Assembly: GCA_043797735.1 (NCBI GenBank) | Contig: JAZDPH010000012.1 | Coordinates: 1-47,198, forward strand | Source of the DNA: BS750m-G77 sp043797735 | GTDB taxonomy: Bacteria; Omnitrophota; Gorgyraeia; Gygaellales; Profunditerraquicolaceae | Length of the DNA stretch: 47,198 bases | Reading direction: 5' to 3' | Part shown: piece after piece, positions 15,138 to 22,053 of the stretch | Position numbering within the stretch: position 1 is the stretch's first letter | Layout of the letters: each line of letters begins with the position of its first letter | Notes under the pieces: generated by a model | Seen by the model: the letters and a program-made list of their open reading frames with translations, nothing else | The model's database searches: none | What the model was told of the DNA's origin: nothing | Position numbers and translations under genes: made by a program

Positions 15138-16760
15138 TCAATACTCTTTCTCCGAGAACACTTCCGCAGTGAAGACATAGATTTCGGTATCCTTATCCTT
15201 CCAGGCATCGGCTGCTAAGCCTGCCTTATGCGTGCACAAGTTGGATAAGAACTCCTCTTTTGTCCATCCGGTCTCCTCTGCTACCTGCGGCAGAAAGACC
15301 CCGCTCCTGCCCCCCCTTTTAATTACCACCCCATGCCTGCCCAACTCTATTTTTTCAGCGGAATCTACCCTTTCCAAAGGGGAAAGCACGGATATTTCAA
15401 TCTCGATATCCGGCAATTCCCGCGCCTCAACCGGCGGAAAACGCGGGTCCCCTACTGCCGCCTCCACCGCCATATCCCGTACCGCCAGATACAGCGGCCC
15501 CCTGACGATGAGGTTGCCGATACAGCCACGCAACTCTCCATCTTTATGCAGGGTTACAAAAGCCCCCATCTCTCTACGCAATAAGGGGTCGTCCTCCTGA
15601 ACCTCCAATTTACTGCGGGTTTCCAGGTATGCCTTAATGGAACCACGCGCAATCTCAAGGAGCCTTTTTCTCTGCTCTTTATTTAACATTGCCTGTTCTC
15701 CTTTTTCCCTGTCTATGGCGCAAGCGCCGTATCCTACTGTCCAGATGCCCTTTGTTTTTTTGCCGGTAACTTCGCAGGAATTGGTGTGCGCCAAAACAGC
15801 TAATTTATCATGCCCTAATTCTTTAGAAACTATAATTGTAGTAACTGCCGGAAAACCCCCGCAAAGCTGCGCCTTGCCCTCTCTTATCGCATAATATAAA
15901 CCCTCGGCGTCCATATTCTTTAGGTAAGAGAACGTCCGCTCGTCAAAGGCATCGGCCTCCTCGTAATCATAGCCGTGATACATATCAGTAGAGGCAATAA
16001 CCAAAACATCCTTCCGTTTGCCGATTGCCTCTTTAAGCAGCAGGGATAATTTCCGGCAGAGCGAAAGCGGACAATCCCCCATAACTATCGGGACAATCTT
16101 ATAGGTATCAGACGGCAGGGCTCTTTGCAAAAAGGGAAGTTGCACCTCCAGCGAATGTTCTTTTTCAAATGCGCGCGGCTGGAAAAATATCTCCTTATCC
16201 CTGTCTAATAACTTCCGGGTAAATTCCCGGTCCACCTCCACCTCGCCCAACGGCGTGCGAAAGCGCCCTTCAGGATATACTGAGGCGCCGCTAAAAGCAA
16301 ACTGATGGCTGGGGGCAATAATTATAACTGTTTTGTAGGGCCTCCCCTTTATAAGTTTATAAGCATAGGCGGCGCTCTGGCCGGAATACCCCAGCCCCGC
16401 ATGCGGAGAGATTAAGGCAAAAATCTCTCCCTTTATAGGCTTAGGATCCGCTGCCTGTAGAAATCCATCTATCATTTGAGATAATTCTTGAGGGTTATCA
16501 GGATAGAAAGTACCTGCAACGTTAGGCTCTTTTACCTCCTGGGCAAAACAGAGAGTTGCTAATAGGCTCACCGTCATTGCGAGCGAGCCGAAAGCGAGCG
16601 AAGCAATCTTAGGAAAACGGGATTGCTTCGTCCACTTTCCCTTCGCTTCGCTCAGGGCCAGTGTCCTCGCAATGACGAGGCTGGCGTTACTGCGAGCTCC
16701 GACGATACGTCGGGACTCCTCGCAATGACAAATTATTTTGCTAATCCCAAATACCCGCAA
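15138..16760 (-). CDS. Fused Memo-AMMECR1 protein of the AmmeMemoRadiSam system
   Basis: Two domains are joined. A Memo domain (about residues 75-335) has VAGTFYPDNPQEL, ALISPHAGLGYSGQSAAYAY, IIAPSHQ and STDMYHGYDY, the extradiol-dioxygenase-like metal-site stretches. An AMMECR1 domain (about 360-535) has GAFVTLHKDGELRGCIGNL and VGDPRFPPV. It pairs with the radical SAM gene directly upstream; the pathway product is unknown. The Memo domain is preceded by a hydrophobic segment ending LLATLCFAQE, so it is probably exported. The start is uncertain: a TTG at 16760 overlaps amrS and reads through the GTCATTGCGAG element; an ATG at 16577 inside that element would leave only a 12-residue hydrophobic stretch. 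Confidence 0.85.
   Translation of the reverse strand: MRVFGISKIICHCEESRRIVGARSNASLVIARTLALSEAKGKWTKQSRFPKIASLAFGSLAMTVSLLATLCFAQEVKEPNVAGTFYPDNPQELSQMIDGFLQAADPKPIKGEIFALISPHAGLGYSGQSAAYAYKLIKGRPYKTVIIIAPSHQFAFSGASVYPEGRFRTPLGEVEVDREFTRKLLDRDKEIFFQPRAFEKEHSLEVQLPFLQRALPSDTYKIVPIVMGDCPLSLCRKLSLLLKEAIGKRKDVLVIASTDMYHGYDYEEADAFDERTFSYLKNMDAEGLYYAIREGKAQLCGGFPAVTTIIVSKELGHDKLAVLAHTNSCEVTGKKTKGIWTVGYGACAIDREKGEQAMLNKEQRKRLLEIARGSIKAYLETRSKLEVQEDDPLLRREMGAFVTLHKDGELRGCIGNLIVRGPLYLAVRDMAVEAAVGDPRFPPVEARELPDIEIEISVLSPLERVDSAEKIELGRHGVVIKRGGRSGVFLPQVAEETGWTKEEFLSNLCTHKAGLAADAWKDKDTEIYVFTAEVFSEKEY
16573..16729. repeat. GTCATTGCGAG palindromic element (copy 1), at the 5' end of the AmmeMemo gene
   Basis: One full element (16573-16676) bounded by GTCATTGCGAG and CGCAATGAC, with inner GAAGCAATC/GATTGCTTC arms, is joined to a half element with its own GACGATACGTC palindrome (to 16729). 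It fills the amrS-AmmeMemo gap and enters the coding frame. Confidence 0.92.
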
Positions 16761-17832
16761 TTTTCTCTCCGCAAAATTTGCACCTGCCGCCCTCTACATT
16801 GTTCTGCGCTAAAAAGTAGCCCCGGCGCTCTATAAGCAGCTTTTTGCATTGGGGACAATAGGTATTCTCGGCTGGATTGCCGGACAGGTTTCCTATATAG
16901 ACGTATTTTAAGCCGCAATCCAGGGCAATCTGCCTTGCCTGTTGCAGCGTCTCCACCGGGGTGGGAGTAAGGCTAATCATTTTATACAACGGGAAGGCGC
17001 GCGAGAAATGCAACGGCGTATCCGCCCCCAAATTATCTTTTATCCAAACACACATCCTTTTAATCGTATCCGGGTCATCATTGTAGCCGAACAGGACTAG
17101 ATTGGTAATCTCCAAAAATACCCCTTCTTCTTTCAAAACCTTCAATGCCTTTAATACCGGCTCAAGCGTAGCCTCGGACATCTTAGGGTAAAAATCTTCG
17201 CTAAAACCCTTTAAATCAATGTCAGCGGCATCTAAATACTTTGCCAACTGCCGCAAGGGCTCTTCATTTATGTAGCCGGCCGAATGCATAATATTTTTTA
17301 TGCCCGCTTCTCTGGCAATCCGGGCTATATCAAGCATATATTCATAAAATACAGTCGGCTCCGAATAAGTGTAGGCAATGGTCGGGGAACCTGACTCCTT
17401 AACCCTTTTTACCAACTCCTGCGGCTCAAGATACGTATATTGCAGGTCCTCAGGCGCGCTCTGTGAGATCTCCCAGTTCTGGCAGAACTTGCACCTTAAG
17501 TTGCATCCGGCAGTGGCGATAGAAAATGCGGTTGTGCCCGGGAGAAAATGAAAAAGGGGCTTCTTTTCAATAGGGTCTATGTGCAGGGATACCGGCTTGG
17601 CATAAACTAAGCTATAAAGTGTCCCGCCGCGGTTCTGGCGCGCCCGGCAGAAGCCGCGCGCCCCCTCAGGCAAAACGCAGCGGCGCGGGCATAATTGGCA
17701 CTGCACAGCCCTATTATCTAATTTATCGTAAAAGATGGCCTCTTTAAGGTTATTTTGGGCGGTCAGAAGAGGCAGGAAACAGGCAAAAATCACGGCGCTG
17801 AGAACAATTATGCTCAAGGATAATCTTCTCAT
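16741..17832 (-). CDS. amrS: AmmeMemoRadiSam system radical SAM enzyme, with N-terminal export signal
   Basis: A radical SAM enzyme of the PflA-like AmrS family. A CQLCPRRC zinc/iron site lies at residues 45-52, the radical SAM triad CNLRCKFC at 110-117, and IAYTYSEPTVFYEY, DIDLKGFSEDFY and FLEITNLVLFGYND follow. A C-terminal zinc-ribbon-like CPQC...CKFC closes the protein. Residues 1-25 (MRRLSLSIIVLSAVIFACFL, ending LLTAQ) form a signal peptide or membrane anchor with a twin Arg, unusual for a radical SAM enzyme. It is upstream of the Memo-AMMECR1 fusion, with a TAG stop 16 bases before the repeat. Confidence 0.88.
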   Translation of the reverse strand: MRRLSLSIIVLSAVIFACFLPLLTAQNNLKEAIFYDKLDNRAVQCQLCPRRCVLPEGARGFCRARQNRGGTLYSLVYAKPVSLHIDPIEKKPLFHFLPGTTAFSIATAGCNLRCKFCQNWEISQSAPEDLQYTYLEPQELVKRVKESGSPTIAYTYSEPTVFYEYMLDIARIAREAGIKNIMHSAGYINEEPLRQLAKYLDAADIDLKGFSEDFYPKMSEATLEPVLKALKVLKEEGVFLEITNLVLFGYNDDPDTIKRMCVWIKDNLGADTPLHFSRAFPLYKMISLTPTPVETLQQARQIALDCGLKYVYIGNLSGNPAENTYCPQCKKLLIERRGYFLAQNNVEGGRCKFCGEKIAGIWD

Positions 17833-17927
17833 TATTATTGTCGGAAAAATTTTGATGTATATTATACTATAATAATACCCAGCATATGCAACATACTATG
17901 TCATAATTTTAGTTTCTAAAATTAGGC

Positions 17928-17956
17928 TTGACAAATGCATTTCTATGGTATATATT
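17928..17956 (+). promoter_or_regulatory. Orphan sigma70-type promoter, plus strand
   Basis: TTGACA (17928-17933), 17 bases, TATATT (17951-17956). It is the only good plus-strand promoter I found and points at no ORF, only at the hairpin next to it. Confidence 0.6.
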
Positions 17957-17962
17957 TTTATT

Positions 17963-18034
17963 GGTGAGTAAGTCCTCATTCGTGGGGTACCGGAATGGCG
18001 CCTCGTAAATAGCGGATGAGGCTTTACCATTTTT
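17963..18034 (+). ncRNA. Candidate small RNA ending in a hairpin and T-run
   Basis: From the predicted start, a 15-base stem with one mismatch and two wobble pairs (GTAAGTCCTCATTCG, 17968-17982, with 18013-18027) encloses a GC-rich loop containing GGTACC and GGCGCC. Five T follow (18030-18034). The 3' end overlaps the stop of the DUF3800 gene on the other strand. It may be a short RNA antisense to that mRNA's end, or simply a palindromic repeat that happens to follow a promoter. I recognise no RNA family. Confidence 0.3.
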
Positions 18035-18671
18035 AGGGGAACAAAGGATTTTCCTCAACAATCTTCTTCGTTATTATCTCGTAATAAGACTCGTCTCTAT
18101 ATTCGTATTTCCTGAAAATCGCCCAGCTGATAAAATCCACTGCCTGTAATGCCTTATCCTCAAAAGGTGTTTTAATTTCAATATGTAAATTAACCTTGTG
18201 GGTATTTAGCGCTTTGTTTTTCAGATAGCTCTTAAAATTCTCGTTTAAGAATACGTTTGTTTCCCTTTTGGAAGCCACCAGAATGACCTCTTGGTCAATT
18301 GGAATCAGTTTTTTGGTAAAGATCCTATCCAACAAAATATTGGTAACGTAGTTATATAGAACAGCTTTTTCTTCATGTAATTTGGTATAAACCTTCTTCT
18401 TGTTCAGGCATATCGCCAAAACAAAGCAATCCTTACTTGCAATGCATTTCAAAAGCCGCTGGCGGGTGATAGGATTTTCTGTGTAAGCGTGTAATATTTT
18501 ACCCTGTTTTTTATACTTCTTTCTAAGGGTAGCATACGTCTTTTTCACGCACTTATCAATCGGCCTTTTGTTTTCGCAGAAAAGAAAAGTAATAAGAAAA
18601 TAGTTAGTCGTGCCTTTCTTGCTGAAATCAAAACCCAAGTCCCCTGATTCATCTAGGAAAATATAAGCCAT
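18033..18671 (-). CDS. DUF3800 domain protein
   Basis: The start YIFLDESGDLGF and the later AVDFISWAIFRKYEY are the conserved acidic ends of DUF3800, an RNase H-like family common in mobile islands and near defence genes. In between are ILHAYTE and a run of basic residues. At 212 aa it is a typical length. Biochemical activity has not been established to my knowledge. Lys-rich composition and AT-rich codons differ from the flanking metabolic genes and suggest transfer, together with the adjacent tRNA and KilA-N remnant. Confidence 0.78.
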   Translation of the reverse strand: MAYIFLDESGDLGFDFSKKGTTNYFLITFLFCENKRPIDKCVKKTYATLRKKYKKQGKILHAYTENPITRQRLLKCIASKDCFVLAICLNKKKVYTKLHEEKAVLYNYVTNILLDRIFTKKLIPIDQEVILVASKRETNVFLNENFKSYLKNKALNTHKVNLHIEIKTPFEDKALQAVDFISWAIFRKYEYRDESYYEIITKKIVEENPLFP

Positions 18672-18742
18672 ATAAATAGATTTCCTTGTCGGAAAAATCT
18701 TTCGGAAAAAACTGGTGGTACGATTGAACCTGAATTTTATCC

Positions 18743-19175
18743 TTATTTCTTGATCCCCAACTTCTTCACCCGCCGGTCATCGGTGAGTAATTTCATCTGC
18801 TGAATGGCAATCCTATTCAGCTTTAATAATCTTTCTTCCTGCTGAAGGCGTTCACTAATAAATAAGCCGTTCAAATTCTCAAGATTTGAAAGACATACCA
18901 GTGGCATTGGTTTTCTCAACCCACTCTTTAACGCTTATTTTATAGTTATTCAAGCCGGCCTGACTTTTAATTATGGCGAATTCGCCATAATTAAAATCCG
19001 GATTATAGACACGTTCCCAGATACCCAGAAATTCAACGGTATTTCTGTTTCTAAGCCAATCGGAAATAAAAAAATCACCGTCTTTGGCCTTTAACATATC
19101 CGTCAATGAAATATAGTCTTGATCGTTTTTCTTATAATAAGTTATTTCGGTTCCCAAAACTTTAAATTTTTCCAT
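18743..19175 (-). pseudogene. KilA-N domain gene with internal deletion and frameshift
   Basis: The first 92 codons (18900-19175) encode the N-terminal half of a KilA-N/Bro-type protein (EITYYKKNDQDYISLTDML, DWLRNRNTVEFLGIWE, ISVKEWVEKTNATG). The frame then ends with a stop at 18879. Reading on in a different frame gives CLSNLENLNGLF and ISERLQQEERLLKLNRIAIQ to a TAA at 18743, which I recognise as the normal C-terminal part of the same family. About 120 residues between the two parts are missing. An AAGGAG site precedes the ATG. The intact protein would be a DNA-binding phage or island regulator. Confidence 0.78.
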
Positions 19176-19230
19176 AAAAAACTCCTTTATTCAATTTATT
19201 TTCGGATGCAGCCATAAATCTAATCACTCT

Positions 19231-19306
19231 TGGTGGAGCTGGGGGGAGTTGAACCCCCGGCCCCCTCGTTGCGAACGAGGTGCTCTCCCAACTGAGCTAC
19301 AGCCCC
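19231..19306 (-). tRNA. tRNA-Ala, anticodon CGC
   Basis: A full cloverleaf reads on the minus strand: acceptor GGGGCTG/CAGCTCC with the G3-U70 pair that marks alanine, D arm AGCTCAGTTGGGAGAGC, anticodon stem CCTCG/CGAGG with loop TTCGCAA (anticodon CGC, codon GCG), T arm GGGGGTTCAACTCCCCC and an encoded CCA. It is followed 55 bases downstream by the KilA-N remnant, so this tRNA is a plausible island insertion point. Confidence 0.97.
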
Positions 19307-19378
19307 ATAAATTTTGCGAAGCAAAATTTAATCCCGAGCCGCTATCATAAGACTGTTGGCGGCGAGGGAAAAAATCAT
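19307..19378. repeat. Two hairpins in the tRNA-Ala leader
   Basis: AAATTTTGC and GCAAAATTT pair across three bases (about 19311-19331). A second stem pairs TCCC...GCCGC with GCGGC...GGGA (about 19333-19373) and belongs to the same TCCC-to-GGGA palindrome type as those at 10681 and 30793. They lie between the putative promoter and the tRNA and would be cut off during tRNA maturation. Confidence 0.6.
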
Positions 19379-19382
19379 ATAT

Positions 19383-19410
19383 ATTATACCACCAAAGATT
19401 TTATAGGCAA
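19383..19410 (-). promoter_or_regulatory. Putative promoter of tRNA-Ala
   Basis: On the minus strand TTGCCT (19410-19405), 16 bases, TATAAT (19388-19383). The -10 box is perfect and the -35 weak. Confidence 0.5.
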
Positions 19411-19456
19411 ATAAAAAGGGAAAAGGGTAAGAAAATAACTTGGGAGGCAAGGCAGG

Positions 19457-20020
19457 TTAATTCAGGGAAACCGAAAGCATAGTTACTCGGGTGCTCATCG
19501 TAACGCAGGGATTGGTATAATAAGCGGGGTCCTCAGCAGGCAGCCAGCAGGAAACGATCTCTAAATACACCCAATTCCGTGTGGGATCCTGAAGCATTCT
19601 GCAAGACTTAATTTTCGTGGCAATTGTTTCCGATTTTTTAGCAAGCCCCGGTGGGCCTGAGTAATCGTCATAATAGGCAACCTCATAATTTGCCGTGCGG
19701 TATTGGTAAGCAACAATTTTATCGGTAGCGCCGTCGCCGTCTGAATCCATATTGATGGCCATCAGCGGCCCGCCTGCGGCAGCATTATTAATTTGGACAG
19801 GAAAGTCCGAAGCGGTCCCTGCTGCCATCTGTATATTCTTGGACATATGCTCAATAAGGGTAGAAACCTCGTTTTGCAGCTTTATCTGCCTTTCGGAGTT
19901 TAAAAGCTGCCGGCGGCTGAATAAATCTATGCTGGAGAAACCCATAACTACCGCGAAAAGCAAAATCAGCGCAATTAATAACTCGACAAGAGTCAGGGAG
20001 TTATTTAAACGCAGTCTCAT
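19457..20020 (-). CDS. PilW/GspJ-like pseudopilin
   Basis: A prepilin-like start SLTLVELLIALILLFAVVMG has Glu5 but Ser at -1 instead of Gly, so cleavage may be inefficient. RQIKLQNEVSTLIEHMSKNIQ then aligns with the amphipathic helix of PilW/GspJ proteins. Three Cys sit in the C-terminal third. It is the last gene of the second pilus locus, two bases after the PilV-like gene. Confidence 0.75.
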   Translation of the reverse strand: MRLRLNNSLTLVELLIALILLFAVVMGFSSIDLFSRRQLLNSERQIKLQNEVSTLIEHMSKNIQMAAGTASDFPVQINNAAAGGPLMAINMDSDGDGATDKIVAYQYRTANYEVAYYDDYSGPPGLAKKSETIATKIKSCRMLQDPTRNWVYLEIVSCWLPAEDPAYYTNPCVTMSTRVTMLSVSLN

Positions 20021-20022
20021 TA

Positions 20023-20439
20023 TTATTCGATCCAGTTTAAAGTAAACGTTACTTTGCGCATCGGGCTGGTTGAAACAAAACCGGGCGGGACCTCCACTTT
20101 ATATGCCGAGGTATATTCCCTATAGGGGTAAGGGTCTTCGGACAAGATAACGGTCTCTCCGGAAACCGGAGAAGCTGTTTTACCCAATATATTGCTATAG
20201 TCGTTAGCGCTGCTATCCCACTGATCCTGCCTTACCGCATCGGAGAAAGGGCTCAAGTAATATTTCCCCAGCTCGCCCCCGCTCATTCTCAACTGGCTGT
20301 GCAGAACTAATCTTTTCGTAGAAATAAAAATGCCCGCCAGGCCTGTTATGGTAATGGCAAGGATAACGACCGCGACAATAATTTCCAGCAAACTAAGCCC
20401 CGTTAGAGAATGCAGTTTTCTAATTAACAATCTACGCAT
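20023..20439 (-). CDS. PilV/GspI-like pseudopilin
   Basis: The leader RKLHSLTG is followed by LSLLEIIVAVVILAITITGLA, a prepilin site with Gly at -1 and Glu at +5. The 138-residue length and the phrase SGGELGKYYLSPFSDAVRQ fit a minor pseudopilin. The leader DNA shares the TTAGAAAAC/CTAACGGGG sequence with the pilin gene directly upstream (20534-21007). Confidence 0.78.
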   Translation of the reverse strand: MRRLLIRKLHSLTGLSLLEIIVAVVILAITITGLAGIFISTKRLVLHSQLRMSGGELGKYYLSPFSDAVRQDQWDSSANDYSNILGKTASPVSGETVILSEDPYPYREYTSAYKVEVPPGFVSTSPMRKVTFTLNWIE

Positions 20440-20450
20440 AATTTAAAAAG

Positions 20451-20491
20451 AGATTGCTTCGCCCCTCACTTCGTTCGGGGCTCGCAATGAC
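20451..20491. repeat. GTCATTGCGAG element (copy 2), half copy
   Basis: Only the right half is present: GATTGCTTCG to CGCAATGAC with an inner GCCCC/GGGGC stem, followed by the flank GAATTATGCAC, which is also seen next to the copy at 31921-32046. Confidence 0.85.
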
Positions 20492-20533
20492 GAGGGAATT
20501 ATGCACACTGCTCAATTATGTTTCTGACCGGTA

Positions 20534-21007
20534 TTATGGACACCCATGGCCTGCAGGCTCGGTATCGTCCGTGGACATTGTGTAATAACAATCTGAATAA
20601 GAACCTGACTGCCTGTCTGCGCGCGCAGTTGCCGGCGATATACCACCAACAGGAACAAAAGGATAAGATGTTGAAACAGAATAAGCCCAGTTATCATCCT
20701 TAAGGTCCAATTTAAGCTCATTATTACACTCCGATGCATCGTCGCAGTCAATATAACTGCCCTGCTCCATCCTATAGATTTTTTCCGCCGCGGCAATAAG
20801 CTTCAGGTTAGCTTGCGCCTCCTTGCCCAGGGCATGCTCCTTTGCCTTGCCATAATTCGGTATGGCTATGCCGGCAAGAATAACGACAATAACTATAACA
20901 ACCAGTAATTCAATTAAGGTAAACCCCGTTAGAGAATACGGTTTTCTAATAACTTTCTCTAACGGGGTAAAGGCGGTTGTTTTTTTTAACTTTTTAAACT
21001 TTCTCAT
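20534..21007 (-). CDS. Type IV pilin-like protein with long leader
   Basis: The prepilin site SLTG|FTLIELLVVIVIVVILAGIAIPNYGKAKE is canonical. The leader is about 30 residues and contains a look-alike AFTPLEKVIRK upstream; these are encoded by the two arms of a 14-base inverted repeat (about 20924-20967). Mature length is near 130 residues with four Cys (DCDDASEC, DCYY, GHGC). The start ATG at 21007 follows the previous stop with one base between, so translation is coupled; an earlier Met would lie inside the previous gene. Confidence 0.83.
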   Translation of the reverse strand: MRKFKKLKKTTAFTPLEKVIRKPYSLTGFTLIELLVVIVIVVILAGIAIPNYGKAKEHALGKEAQANLKLIAAAEKIYRMEQGSYIDCDDASECNNELKLDLKDDNWAYSVSTSYPFVPVGGISPATARADRQSGSYSDCYYTMSTDDTEPAGHGCP

Positions 21008-21008
21008 T

Positions 21009-21404
21009 TTAGGAACATCCCGGGTTGCATGTGCTTCTATTGGCACAAGTTGCCCTTTCGCCGCTTTTTAAACACATTCCATAGCTGTTGTTTCCAGTCC
21101 TCCTGGCTGCCTGGGCATATCCCCTATTGACGTTCGCCGAAGGGATGCTGTAAGTAAAGTTGTCGCTAACAGGCACGGCGGTAAACCTGTCCAGATTCGT
21201 CAAAGTAGCGGTATATGCATCGTTCTCAATATAATAGGCTTTTTCCGCATGGACTATCTCGGATAAAACAGAGTAGGCTTCTGCGGCGCGGCCCTTTTCT
21301 ACAACCCCTCTATACTGGACCATACCTACTGAAGCCAGGAGCCCGATGATAATCACCACTATCAGCAGCTCCACTAAGGTTACCGCCCTTCTGCTCATAA
21401 GCAT
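21009..21404 (-). CDS. Type IV pilin-like protein with Ala at -1
   Basis: MLMSRRA|VTLVELLIVVIIIGLLASVGMVQY is a prepilin helix with Glu5, but the residue before the cleavage point is Ala rather than Gly. The following RAAEAYSVLSEIVHAEKAYYIEND resembles GspG-type pilins. Four Cys cluster at the C-terminus. The start was chosen at a Met preceded by AGAGG five bases away; Mets eight codons earlier and two codons later are alternatives. Confidence 0.8.
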   Translation of the reverse strand: MLMSRRAVTLVELLIVVIIIGLLASVGMVQYRGVVEKGRAAEAYSVLSEIVHAEKAYYIENDAYTATLTNLDRFTAVPVSDNFTYSIPSANVNRGYAQAARRTGNNSYGMCLKSGERATCANRSTCNPGCS

Positions 21405-21517
21405 AAAACCTCTTATCTTAAAACTCATTAGCGACTATTATTTAGGAAGTATTAATGTTACCCTAACAACTACTAGATACCTCCCTATTATAGCCTCCTT
21501 GTGTAGTATTCGATTAT

Positions 21518-21901
21518 CTAATAAGAAGTAACTGCGCCAGTAGTCCATGCTATACGCCAATTATATACACCGGAAGCAGCCCCTACCCTTGCGGCCTGTC
21601 CACGGGTTGCAATACAGGTATAGGTAAAACCTGATGATACAGGCGGTGGATTAAAACTTACATCTGTAACTGAATCCGAATCTAAATCAATTGCAGCTAG
21701 GGCCGCAATGTTTGCAGGATAAACACCGTTTAAACTATAATACGCCATCGCCGCTTTCCTCATCTCACCCAAGGTTGTTTTTGCCTGTGCGTTCTTGGCA
21801 TTTCCTACTGCCCTGCCATACTGTACTATACCGATTGCTGCCAAAAGGCCGATGATGATTATTACGATTAATAACTCCAGCAACGTAAAACCTTTTTTCA
21901 T
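21518..21901 (-). CDS. Type IV pilin / GspG-like protein
   Basis: MKKG|FTLLELLIVIIIIGLLAAIGIVQYGRA is a perfect prepilin signal with a short leader. ALGEMRKAAMAYYSLNGVYPANI-type sequence follows, as in GspG major pseudopilins. 127 residues. A strong AAGGAGG site precedes the ATG, and a consensus promoter and leader hairpin lie upstream, so this is likely the major subunit of the second locus. Confidence 0.88.
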   Translation of the reverse strand: MKKGFTLLELLIVIIIIGLLAAIGIVQYGRAVGNAKNAQAKTTLGEMRKAAMAYYSLNGVYPANIAALAAIDLDSDSVTDVSFNPPPVSSGFTYTCIATRGQAARVGAASGVYNWRIAWTTGAVTSY

Positions 21902-21921
21902 TTCTTCCTCCTTTAATTAAG

Positions 21922-21971
21922 CACATAACTTACCCCGCCAAGTTTTATGGCGGATGAGTAAGTTATCTGTG
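21922..21971 (-). promoter_or_regulatory. Leader hairpin of the 21518 pilin mRNA
   Basis: On the minus strand a long stem pairs ATAACTTAC with GTAAGTTAT and encloses an inner CCGCC/GGCGG hairpin. It lies between the predicted transcription start (about 22010) and the ribosome site. It could stabilise the pilin mRNA or be a dispersed palindrome; CTCATCCGC also occurs in the hairpin at 17968-18027. Confidence 0.5.
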
Positions 21972-22016
21972 CGGTTAAACTATCCTCATCTATTTAAAAT
22001 GAAACTATTGTGTTAG

Positions 22017-22045
22017 ATAATAATATACAACTGCTCATTTGTCAA
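22017..22045 (-). promoter_or_regulatory. Sigma70-type promoter of the 21518 pilin gene
   Basis: On the minus strand TTGACA (22045-22040), 17 bases, TATTAT (22022-22017), in the gap after pilC. It gives a leader of about 108 bases. Confidence 0.72.
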
Positions 22046-22053
22046 CAAAAATA

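Noticed and set aside
14990..15172. Plus-strand ORF of 60 codons (repetitive YRIPRYP sequence)
   Set aside because: It is a translation of the GGATATC-word repeat.
18690..18730. tRNA-like 3' end (GGTTCAATCGTACCACCA on the minus strand)
   Set aside because: The T stem does not pair and no acceptor or anticodon arm lies upstream, so it is chance or a very old remnant.
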